DNA of 63,550 nucleotides, taken from positions 1-63,550 of the forward strand of contig JAFSBY010000033.1 of the NCBI GenBank assembly GCA_017437045.1, in the 5' to 3' direction. How positions within the stretch are numbered: position 1 is the stretch's first letter; each line of letters opens with the position of its first letter. The notes beneath the pieces are model-generated. The model made no database searches and had not been told where the DNA came from. It saw nothing but the letters and a program-made list of their open reading frames with translations. The DNA is from Alistipes sp. Lineage in GTDB: Bacteria > Bacteroidota > Bacteroidia > Bacteroidales > Rikenellaceae. Below, piece after piece: positions 48,196 to 56,128 of the stretch. Both the position numbers and the translations under genes were made by a program.

Positions 48196-49845
48196 ATGAA
48201 CAAGATGAAAAAGATAGTATTAGCATTGCTTTCGTTGGGTGTGGTGTGCTCCACCTCCTGCTCGTTGCTCGATACCGAACCGCAGGACTTTGTCACCCCG
48301 AGCGAATTTTATAACAATGCCCAAGAGGTCGATATGGCTGTGGCTGCGACCTATGCCGTCCTGGCCGAGGGTAACCTCTATGGCGGTAACCTGCTGGGCC
48401 GTATGGGTCTGGCGGCCGATATCGGCTATGAGAGCTACAGCTCGGACTATGGTACGGTGGGCGATTATGATGTGATGCCTTCGGATACGAAGGTGGCAGC
48501 CTATTGGCGTTGGTACTACAACGGTATCAACCGTGCCAATATGCTGATGGAGAATATCGATAAGGCATCGGATATGTCCGAGGCCGAGAAGAACCGTGTG
48601 CGTGCCGAGGCTCGCTTCCTGCGTGGTTTCTACCACTTTATGTTGGTCGTGCGCTTCAACAACATTCCGGTGATCCTGCACTCGGTCAGCGATGCCAACG
48701 CCGAGTCGGTGCAGATTGCCCAATCGACGCCGCGTGACACCTATTTGCAGATCATTGCCGACATGGAGGCTGCTGCTGCCGATCTGCCGGCCGCTTCAGT
48801 GCTCGAGATGCCGGGTCGCGTGAGTCAATCGACCGCCTACGGTATGTTGTCGCGCGTATGCCTCTACATGGCCGGTTATCCGGTCAAGGAGCCGGGTATG
48901 TATGCCAAGGCTCGTGAGTATGCCGATAAGGTGATCTCGAATGGATACCACCGCCTGAACCCCTCGTTCCAGGAGCTGTTCCTCTGCTATATCCAGGATC
49001 GCTACGATCCGCAGGAGAGCCTCTTCGAGGTGGAGTTCTATGGCAACAACGAGGGCGCCTATACGACAACGGCCGGTCAGGTAGGTCGTACGAACGGTAT
49101 CGGTTGCTCGGCCACGAAGATCCCGGGTACGGGTCAGACGCTGATCGACCTGTTTGGTTATTCGATCGGTGCCATCCGCGCAACGCCCTACTTCTTGTCG
49201 CTCTATGAGACGACGGATTTGCGTCGTGATTGGACGATTTGCCCCTTCTCGTATAATGTAAACTATCCCGAGACCGGTTATAAGGTGGCCCTGACGAGTG
49301 GTGACACGTGGAGCCGCTATTGCGGTAAGTTCCGCCGTGAGTATGAGGTGATCTTGCCGCGCTCGACGAACTACACCTCGATCAACTATCCGCTGTTGCG
49401 TTATGCCGAGGTGCTGCTCAACTGGGCCGAGGCTGTTGCGGCCGATCCGGCAAATCAGAGCGCCGAGGATCTGGCACGCGCATACGAGCTGGTGAACCAG
49501 GTACGTCGTCGTGGCTATGGTGTGGACATCTATACGCCGAATGCCGATGTCGATCTGGAGATGGGCGATAAGTGGATGCTGCTCGAGCAGATCAAAGATG
49601 AGCGTCCGCGTGAGCTGGGCTTCGAGAATCTGCGCAAGGATGATATCGTGCGCTGGGGCGAGTTCAACAGCCGCATGCGTTACATCCGTCAGATGGTGCT
49701 GACGATTCCCGAGAGCTACACGTCGAGCTACTATGCGAATGCGAAACGTTACTATGCCAATTCGGAGGCGCGCGATGAGTTCTGGCCCATCCCGACCCGT
49801 GAGTTGGGTGTGAACCGTAAACTGGTGCAGAATCCCGGATGGTAA
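48196..49845 (+). CDS. SusD-like glycan-binding lipoprotein (RagB family)
   Basis: A 549-residue lipoprotein (signal ending CSTSC). The SusD/RagB pattern is complete: 'DTEPQDFVTPSEFYNNAQEVDMAVAATYAVL', 'NRVRAEARFLRGFYHFMLVVRFNNIPVI' (TPR segment), 'GRVSQSTAYGMLSRVCLYMAGY', 'PLLRYAEVLLNWAEAVAAD' and 'ELVNQVRRRGYG', 'ERPRELGFENLRKDDIVRWG', and a C-terminal FWPIPTRELGVNRKLVQNPGW. It forms the lid of the SusC barrel and binds the glycan at the cell surface. Spacing of 9 bases to susC and 22 to the next gene puts it inside the operon. Confidence 0.97.
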   Translation: MNKMKKIVLALLSLGVVCSTSCSLLDTEPQDFVTPSEFYNNAQEVDMAVAATYAVLAEGNLYGGNLLGRMGLAADIGYESYSSDYGTVGDYDVMPSDTKVAAYWRWYYNGINRANMLMENIDKASDMSEAEKNRVRAEARFLRGFYHFMLVVRFNNIPVILHSVSDANAESVQIAQSTPRDTYLQIIADMEAAAADLPAASVLEMPGRVSQSTAYGMLSRVCLYMAGYPVKEPGMYAKAREYADKVISNGYHRLNPSFQELFLCYIQDRYDPQESLFEVEFYGNNEGAYTTTAGQVGRTNGIGCSATKIPGTGQTLIDLFGYSIGAIRATPYFLSLYETTDLRRDWTICPFSYNVNYPETGYKVALTSGDTWSRYCGKFRREYEVILPRSTNYTSINYPLLRYAEVLLNWAEAVAADPANQSAEDLARAYELVNQVRRRGYGVDIYTPNADVDLEMGDKWMLLEQIKDERPRELGFENLRKDDIVRWGEFNSRMRYIRQMVLTIPESYTSSYYANAKRYYANSEARDEFWPIPTRELGVNRKLVQNPGW

Positions 49846-49867
49846 ACCTCAAAAGAGTGAGTAAGTT

Positions 49868-50869
49868 ATGAAAAGAAGCTATAAATATATGCTGATGGCG
49901 GCTTCGCTGCTGCTCATCACAACTGCCTGCCGCAAGGACTTTGAGAAGGTCGATGGGGTTTCGTTTGAAGCTCGACTCGACTCGGAGGTTTTCAAGGTGG
50001 GTGAGCCGGTTACCTTCCATTTTGAGGGTAACCCGAACCTGATCACCTTCTGGTCGGGTGAGGAGGGGCACGATTATGCCTATGTGGACAAAGATCGTAT
50101 CACGGATACCGAGATGTACTTTGCCTTCAACGCAACTACCGGATCGGGTGTGGTAGGTCATGCCAATCCGAGCTCGTGCCCGATCAGCTATTCGACCGAT
50201 TTCTCGGGCGAATATACCTTAGAGGCAATGAATGCCGCTACGTGGATCGACATCACCGATCTGTTTAAGATGCCGAACGATACGGAGATCAAATCGCTCT
50301 ACTCGGGCGATGTGAAGGTGTCGGATTTCTATACCGATCCCGAGAAACCGATCTATTTCCGATTCTTCTTCCATGTCGAGGGTGGTGAGTATGCCCAGAC
50401 GTATGGTCGTACGCAGTGGTTTATCCAGTCGCCGCAGTTCAATGGCGTAGCCGGCGAGAAGAGCGTCGAGTTGTATGACATTGTGGCTTCGGGCTGGACC
50501 TTCCTCCACTCGGAGAATTGGGAGGCGGTATCTCCTAAGAACTGGCCCAACATCAATGCCAGCCGTTTCCAATTCAACTCGATTTTCCGTCCGAGCGAGA
50601 CACTCGAGAGTTGGTGTATCTCCGGCCCGATCAAGAAGTACGAGTCGCTCAACAATGGTCCTGACCACGGTGTGGGCATCAAGGCGTTGGCCGATGGCAC
50701 GTTGCACGAGTTTAAGTACACGTTCAACGAGCCGGGTGAGTACGAAGTGGTCTTCGTGGCTGCCAATGCCAACGTGTGGGATCGTGACGACAAGGTCGTG
50801 AAACTGAAGGTAACGATCGTTGAGGATGAGGGTGGTCTGACGCCTCCCCAGCCCGAGGATTGGAAATAA
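49868..50869 (+). CDS. DUF5017-like PUL surface lipoprotein
   Basis: A 333-residue lipoprotein (signal ending LLLITTAC). 'FKVGEPVTFHFEGNPNLITFWSGEEGHDYAYVDKDRI' is the mark of DUF5017-type proteins, which occupy the SusE position in many PULs. Middle: 'WIDITDLFKMPNDTEIKSLYSGDVKVSDFYTDPEKPIYFRFFFHVE'. The end ('FKYTFNEPGEYEVVFVAANANVWDRDDKVVKLKVTIVED') is an Ig-like strand set. It has no enzymatic motif; glycan binding at the surface is inferred. The following protein carries a second copy of this domain. Confidence 0.85.
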   Translation: MKRSYKYMLMAASLLLITTACRKDFEKVDGVSFEARLDSEVFKVGEPVTFHFEGNPNLITFWSGEEGHDYAYVDKDRITDTEMYFAFNATTGSGVVGHANPSSCPISYSTDFSGEYTLEAMNAATWIDITDLFKMPNDTEIKSLYSGDVKVSDFYTDPEKPIYFRFFFHVEGGEYAQTYGRTQWFIQSPQFNGVAGEKSVELYDIVASGWTFLHSENWEAVSPKNWPNINASRFQFNSIFRPSETLESWCISGPIKKYESLNNGPDHGVGIKALADGTLHEFKYTFNEPGEYEVVFVAANANVWDRDDKVVKLKVTIVEDEGGLTPPQPEDWK

Positions 50870-50886
50870 TCAACCACGCTAAAAGG

Positions 50887-52854
50887 ATGAACAAGATGAA
50901 AAAGCATATCCTCTATATCGCAGCCGCCCTGATGATGGCGAGCTGCGCAAAGGATGCGGCAACCGAGGGCCTGCAACCGCAGACCGGTGAGCCGCTGGCC
51001 TTCTCGGCCGTGAGTGCCTCCACGTCGCGTACGGTGACCTCGCTCGGTGAGGGTGGCCTGCTCGATATGGTTTGGGAGCAGGGTGACCAGGTGGGTATCT
51101 ATGCTACGACCGACGGTCGTACGTCGGGTGCCAATGTCGCCTATACGGCTACGCCGACCCGCAACGATGCTACGCGTTGTACGTTTGCTGCTGCCGTGGA
51201 GGGCGAAATGATCTATTGGCAGGGTCGATCGCAGCAGGGTTTCTATGCCTACTATCCCTTCACTGCGGTGATGGATCGTGAGCCTACGCCTACCGAACAC
51301 CCGATCGTACTGCCCGCCGTGCAGACGCAGGCGGCTGCCAATTCGCCGGCCCACCTTTCGACCTATGGAACGTTGGTGGCCCAGCCGGTGACGGTGGAGG
51401 CGAATGCCCTGATGGGCGGTGGTATTCAGTTTGCCTTCTCGCACATCTTCTCGGTCGTAGAGTTCCGCCTGAAGAGCACGCCCGACTGCCCGCTGGCCGA
51501 GCTGCCGATCAAGGAGCTGAAGCTGACCGCTGCTGCGGGTGCGTTGAGCTATCCGTCGGCGATGATGAATCTGACCGCGCCCGTCTCGGCCGATGCTGCG
51601 CCGCAGCTGACCGTGTTGGAGGAGTCGGCCTCGGTGACGCTGGATTTGGCCAAGGAGGTAGGGCTGAAGCGTGATGCTACGCAGAGCTTCTACATGCTGG
51701 TGGCTCCGGGTACGCATGCTGCCAAGGGGCTGACCCTTGAGGTGAAGGCCATCGACAACTCGGTCTATACGGTGGAGATCCCCGAGGGGGTCACCTTCCG
51801 CCCGAACAAGCACTACGTACGTGAATACACGCTTGAACTCGACGGCTTCAAGCAGGCCGATCCCTTCGAGGTGGATATTCCGGTGCTGACGACCCAGGTG
51901 GGTAAGCCGTTGCAGGTCTCGCTGTCGGGTGCAGCCGATCAGATCGACTTCTGGTCGGGTGAGCAGTTCCACGACTATGCTTACGTAGCGACCGATCGTA
52001 TGATGACCGCCACGGTGCAGATGGAGTTTAAGTTTGCGCTGGCCAATGGTACGCAGCGCGAGCCGGCTCGTTTCAAGATCTCGCACAATTTCGATGGTAC
52101 GATGACTGAGGATGCTATCCAAGAGGCCGATTGGACCGATGTTACGGAGATGTTTGATATGTATCCGGTGCCGGTCTATGGTCTGGATCCCGAGATGGGT
52201 GCCTACTCGACGAGCAAATCGGAGCCCTTCACGAAGAGTGCCGTGTGCGACGAGTGGTTTGGCGAAGAGCAGACCTGCTATTTGATGCTGCATTATCATG
52301 TCGCTCAGTATGTTGCGGATTATGTCGATCCGGCGACGAATACGGCAGGAAATGGTCGTACCTATCTGTATATGTATGACAGTGCGATCTGGGCTACAGC
52401 CTATGGAACAGCTGCGCAGACTCCGCTCTATGAGCAGGTTCACTCCATGGTGTATGGTACGGGCGTGGTATCTCACTTCAAGGAGGAGGAGGGTGCTCCT
52501 ACGCTGGTCTATGGCGCAACGATTGATTCGGGAGACTGGACACAACCGAGAGCATATAATATGACGGTCAATGGTGTAAAATATCCGTATGCATATCGTC
52601 TGGGTACGACTTTCCGTCCCACGACCTATAAGGATATATATTTGGTCTATCCGCTGTTGAAACTCCCCGAGCCGACCAATATCGGTCCCGACCAGCCGAT
52701 TGTTTTGCAGGCTGCCGGTGCAGATACCCCCTCGGCATGGAGCTATACGTTCGAGAAGGCCGGAAGCTATCGCGTGGTGATTGTCGGTACGGTGAAGACG
52801 CTGGCCGGCGAGAAGCAGGTGGTCAAGGAGTTTACGGTCGAGGTAACCGAATAA
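50887..52854 (+). CDS. Fimbrillin-like / DUF5017-like fusion lipoprotein
   Basis: From ATG 50887 (or 50896) the product is about 655 residues with lipoprotein signal YIAAALMMASC. The first half is fimbrillin-like ('LAFSAVSASTSRTVTSLGEGGLLDMVWEQGDQVGIYATTDG', 'FYAYYPFTAV', 'IQFAFSHIFSVVEFRLKS', 'YMLVAPGTHAAKGLTLEVKAID', 'VTFRPNKHYVREYTLELDGF'), the second half repeats the DUF5017-like unit of the preceding gene ('QIDFWSGEQFHDYAYVATDRM', 'EADWTDVTEMFDMYPVPV', 'YTFEKAGSYRVVIVGTVK'). The fusion suggests a fimbrillin domain used as a stalk or glycan-binding part in place of a fimbria subunit. The frame is open from 50860, overlapping the previous stop, but the signal peptide sets the start. Confidence 0.82.
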   Translation: MNKMKKHILYIAAALMMASCAKDAATEGLQPQTGEPLAFSAVSASTSRTVTSLGEGGLLDMVWEQGDQVGIYATTDGRTSGANVAYTATPTRNDATRCTFAAAVEGEMIYWQGRSQQGFYAYYPFTAVMDREPTPTEHPIVLPAVQTQAAANSPAHLSTYGTLVAQPVTVEANALMGGGIQFAFSHIFSVVEFRLKSTPDCPLAELPIKELKLTAAAGALSYPSAMMNLTAPVSADAAPQLTVLEESASVTLDLAKEVGLKRDATQSFYMLVAPGTHAAKGLTLEVKAIDNSVYTVEIPEGVTFRPNKHYVREYTLELDGFKQADPFEVDIPVLTTQVGKPLQVSLSGAADQIDFWSGEQFHDYAYVATDRMMTATVQMEFKFALANGTQREPARFKISHNFDGTMTEDAIQEADWTDVTEMFDMYPVPVYGLDPEMGAYSTSKSEPFTKSAVCDEWFGEEQTCYLMLHYHVAQYVADYVDPATNTAGNGRTYLYMYDSAIWATAYGTAAQTPLYEQVHSMVYGTGVVSHFKEEEGAPTLVYGATIDSGDWTQPRAYNMTVNGVKYPYAYRLGTTFRPTTYKDIYLVYPLLKLPEPTNIGPDQPIVLQAAGADTPSAWSYTFEKAGSYRVVIVGTVKTLAGEKQVVKEFTVEVTE

Positions 52855-52878
52855 CCAACTTAAAACGGAACGAAACCT

Positions 52879-54468
52879 ATGAAAAACTACTGGAAAATAG
52901 CCGTGATGCTCGTGGCTGCTTCGGTGGCGTGGAGCTGTTCGGACGATGATGACGATGCTTTCCAGCCCGCTCAAAATAATCCGATCGAGGTACGTGGATC
53001 GTTGATCGATGTGCGCACATTTACCTCCGGAGAGCAGCTCTTCCCGCAACACACGGGATATAAGTTGCCCGGTGAGGTCGATAATTTCTTCAGCTCGCCC
53101 TTTCACTATGCGGTGGGTCTGAAGGATGGTGTCGGCGTGGAGGCTGTACGCATCCAGAGCGATTATGACGAGGAGGTGCTCTATATTGCCAACGAACTGC
53201 CCAACATGAATCATTTGGGTTGGTTGGCTACGGGTAAAATCTTTACGGCCGGGGATGTGACCTACCACATCCACTGGAAGACGGTCGAGGGGGGTGAGTG
53301 GATCACCCTGCCTCGTGCCGAGGAGCAGACCCTGCCGACGATGGTGCTGGGTCGCCAGATCTCGGTCGATGTACCGCCCATTCCGGGTGTGGTGATTACG
53401 CGCATGGCCGATGATGGCTTCCGCGATCGTCACCTGACCAACAACTGTATTCTGATCCTGCCCGATGGCTCGTATCTGGCGTCGTGTACCAACGTGCACG
53501 AGTTCCGCGGTACGGAGGTCTATCGCTCGGTGGATAAGGGTCAAAGCTGGGAGCTCTGGTCGGAGGGCTACTATCCGATCAACTTCGGTACGATGTTCCT
53601 GCATCGTGGTCAGCTCTACCTGATGGGTGTACGCTATCCCGATGGCGATCTGATCCTCTGCCCCTCGTCGGATAAGGGTAAGACGTGGCTGATGCCCGAA
53701 GAGACAGGGCGTGGCGTGCTCTTGGCCGGTAACTACCATTCGGCGCCGGTGCCGGTGGTGGTGCATGATGGCCGTATTTGGCGCGCTCTTGAGTCCCGAG
53801 GCGAGCGATGCGAGTATCCCTTTGTGATTTCAGCTCCGGAGGATTCCGATCTGCTCGATCCGGCCAACTGGACCCGCACGAATATCGTACAGAACGATGC
53901 CGGATGGACAGCGGGGAGCCATACGCTCACCGAGGCCATCGAGGGTAATGTCGTGATCGGCCCGCAGGGCGAGGTGTACAACCTGCTGCGTGGCAGCTGC
54001 TCGAGCACGAGTTCGTATGCGCTGTTGGGCGAGGTAACCTCGACGATCGGCACGTTCGAGTATAACTTAGCGGTGAACGAAGTCATCACGATGCCGGGTG
54101 GCGGTAAGAAGTTCACGGTGCGCTATGACGAGGTCTCGAAGTGCTATTGGGCTATTACGAACCCGGCACACGAGGCAGGCATGAAGCATAGCGGCATCTA
54201 CGCCAAGGGTATTACGTATGACCTGATGCGTAACCACGCCGTGTTGTGCTACTCGAAGAATCTGGTCAACTGGGTGCCCTACAAGACGGTGGTCTTCGAC
54301 GAGGATCCCTTCTTCCACGGTTACCAATATTTCGATTGGGTCTTTGATGGTGACGATATCGTGGCGGTGAGCCGTACGGCATGCCCCGAGGAGCGTGGTC
54401 TGCCGGTGCGTCAGCACGATGCCAATATGATGACGTTCCATCGTATTCCCAATTTTAGAACCCTCTAA
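52879..54468 (+). CDS. Sialidase-fold (Asp-box propeller) lipoprotein, first of a tandem pair
   Basis: A 529-residue lipoprotein. The lipobox (SVAWSC) is followed by SDDDDD, a textbook Bacteroidota surface-export signal, so it should face outside. Asp boxes (S-x-D-x-G-x-T/S-W) are seen in SVDKGQSWE and SSDKGKTWL, typical of sialidase-like six-blade propellers. The place of the FRIP motif of GH33 sialidases reads RHLTNNCILILPDGSYLA, without the Arg-Ile-Pro, so it is not a standard sialidase. The C-terminal part ends 'GLPVRQHDANMMTFHRIPNF'. Its neighbour is a paralogue (same Asp-box order, same 'QHDAN' end). It may be a different exo-glycosidase, a lyase or a binding protein. Confidence 0.85.
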   Translation: MKNYWKIAVMLVAASVAWSCSDDDDDAFQPAQNNPIEVRGSLIDVRTFTSGEQLFPQHTGYKLPGEVDNFFSSPFHYAVGLKDGVGVEAVRIQSDYDEEVLYIANELPNMNHLGWLATGKIFTAGDVTYHIHWKTVEGGEWITLPRAEEQTLPTMVLGRQISVDVPPIPGVVITRMADDGFRDRHLTNNCILILPDGSYLASCTNVHEFRGTEVYRSVDKGQSWELWSEGYYPINFGTMFLHRGQLYLMGVRYPDGDLILCPSSDKGKTWLMPEETGRGVLLAGNYHSAPVPVVVHDGRIWRALESRGERCEYPFVISAPEDSDLLDPANWTRTNIVQNDAGWTAGSHTLTEAIEGNVVIGPQGEVYNLLRGSCSSTSSYALLGEVTSTIGTFEYNLAVNEVITMPGGGKKFTVRYDEVSKCYWAITNPAHEAGMKHSGIYAKGITYDLMRNHAVLCYSKNLVNWVPYKTVVFDEDPFFHGYQYFDWVFDGDDIVAVSRTACPEERGLPVRQHDANMMTFHRIPNFRTL

Positions 54469-54483
54469 AAAAGATTTTTGATC

Positions 54484-56100
54484 ATGAAACGCTTGATGCG
54501 TTACGTGCTACTGCTGCTTGGTTGGTTGGTGGTGTCCGCGGTCACTTTGACCGCGGCACCGCAGCAGGAGCCAATCTTGCAGGTGCGCGGACGCCTAATT
54601 GATATTCGCACGGCAAAAGCCGGCCAAGATGCCTTCCCGCAGTACAAACGCCACCGCTTTGGCAAGTCGTTGCCGGCGGCCTATGTCGGTATGCGCTATG
54701 CCGTGAGCCTGAAGGAGTTTGCGGGTGCCGAGGCGGTACGTGCCGATCGGCCCTGCCAATTGCGCATTGCTATTTGTGGCCAGGTGCCCGATGCCGCTGT
54801 TTGGCAGCCTACGGGGGAGCACCTGTATATCAACAAGAATCGTTTTGTGATCTATAAGGCGCAATACACCACCCCAAACCAGTGGATGAGCCTGCCCACG
54901 GCCGGCGAAGGAGGCCTTTCGACGATGCTCTTCGGGCGACGACTGAAGGTGGTCGATACGGCACCGCTCCCCGGTACGGTGGTGGCCCGCATCAAGAAAC
55001 TGCGCGGGGGGCATATCACCAATCCGAATATCTTGATCTGCAAGGACGGCACCTATCTGGCGGCATGCACCAATGCCAATCAGAAACGCGGCACGGAGAT
55101 CTACCGTTCGACGGATCGCGGTGAGAGTTGGCAGTTGTGGTCCGAGGGGCACTATCCGATCAACTTCTTCACCCTCTTTGAGCATGGCGAACGGCTCTAT
55201 ATGCTAGGTACCTGGTCGCCCGAGGGGCATGTGATCATCTGCGAATCGACCGACGGAGGCCGCACGTTCAGCTTTCCGAAGGATGAGTTTGATCGCGGGG
55301 TGCTGTTCCGTGGTCGTTACCACTCGGCACCGATGCCGATGGTGGTGCGCGATGGGCGTATCTGGCGATCCATGGAGACCAATTTTAAGGATGAACAGCG
55401 TCGAGCCTGCGTGATCTCGGTCCCTGAAAAGGCCGATCTGATGAAGGCTTCGAGCTGGAAGATGAGCCAGGAACTGGATTACGACCAGACGTGGCCGACC
55501 AGGGCCGGAGGCGACACCTTCCGCCAATGGATCGAGGGGTGTCTGGTGCCGACCCGCGAGGGGGGCTTGGTCAATGTGATGCGTGTCGATGAACATACGG
55601 TGGGCCGTACGGCGGCCATCATCACGGTCGATTCACCCCGAAAATTGCGCTTCGATCCTGAGCAGGATATTATCGAGATGCCGGGTGGCGGCAAGAAGTT
55701 TACGATTCGCTACGATGCCACTTCGGATCGCTATTGGGCTTTGGTGACGCCGGCCGATCCGGCCTCGCTCGGTCGGAAGCATGGCGGCATCTACGCCAAC
55801 GGCATCCATGCCGGATTGACGCGTAATACACTGATGCTCATCAGCTCGGACGATCTGCGCACGTGGCGTGAGGAGCGCATCGTCATTGCGAGCGACAACC
55901 CCTTCTTCGATGGATTCCAATATGTCGATTGGCAATTCGATGGCGAGGATATCGTCTGCGTGATTCGCACGGCGATGGAGGAGTCGCGTGGTCTGCCTAC
56001 GCGCCAGCACGATGCTAACTTCCTGCTCTTTAAGCGGGTCGAGAAGTTCCGTCAGGCGGGTGGTGGTGAGCCGGTGTTGGTGGAGACCTTGAACAAGTAA
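54484..56100 (+). CDS. Sialidase-fold (Asp-box propeller) secreted protein, second of a tandem pair
   Basis: From ATG 54484 the product is 538 residues with a cleavable signal (RYVLLLLGWLVVSAVTLTAAPQ); a TTG at 54478 is a weaker choice. It is a paralogue of the preceding protein: RGTEIYRSTDRGESWQLWSEGHYPINF against RGTEVYRSVDKGQSWELWSEGYYPINF, and QHDANFLLFKRVEKF against QHDANMMTFHRIPNF. Asp boxes: STDRGESWQ and STDGGRTFS. The RIP position again reads GGHITNPNILICKDGTYLA. Unlike its partner it has no lipobox, so it is probably periplasmic, which suggests a surface/periplasm split of the same activity. Substrate unknown. Confidence 0.85.
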   Translation: MKRLMRYVLLLLGWLVVSAVTLTAAPQQEPILQVRGRLIDIRTAKAGQDAFPQYKRHRFGKSLPAAYVGMRYAVSLKEFAGAEAVRADRPCQLRIAICGQVPDAAVWQPTGEHLYINKNRFVIYKAQYTTPNQWMSLPTAGEGGLSTMLFGRRLKVVDTAPLPGTVVARIKKLRGGHITNPNILICKDGTYLAACTNANQKRGTEIYRSTDRGESWQLWSEGHYPINFFTLFEHGERLYMLGTWSPEGHVIICESTDGGRTFSFPKDEFDRGVLFRGRYHSAPMPMVVRDGRIWRSMETNFKDEQRRACVISVPEKADLMKASSWKMSQELDYDQTWPTRAGGDTFRQWIEGCLVPTREGGLVNVMRVDEHTVGRTAAIITVDSPRKLRFDPEQDIIEMPGGGKKFTIRYDATSDRYWALVTPADPASLGRKHGGIYANGIHAGLTRNTLMLISSDDLRTWREERIVIASDNPFFDGFQYVDWQFDGEDIVCVIRTAMEESRGLPTRQHDANFLLFKRVEKFRQAGGGEPVLVETLNK

Positions 56101-56128
56101 ATTTACAAACAACTAAATAGATGAACCT

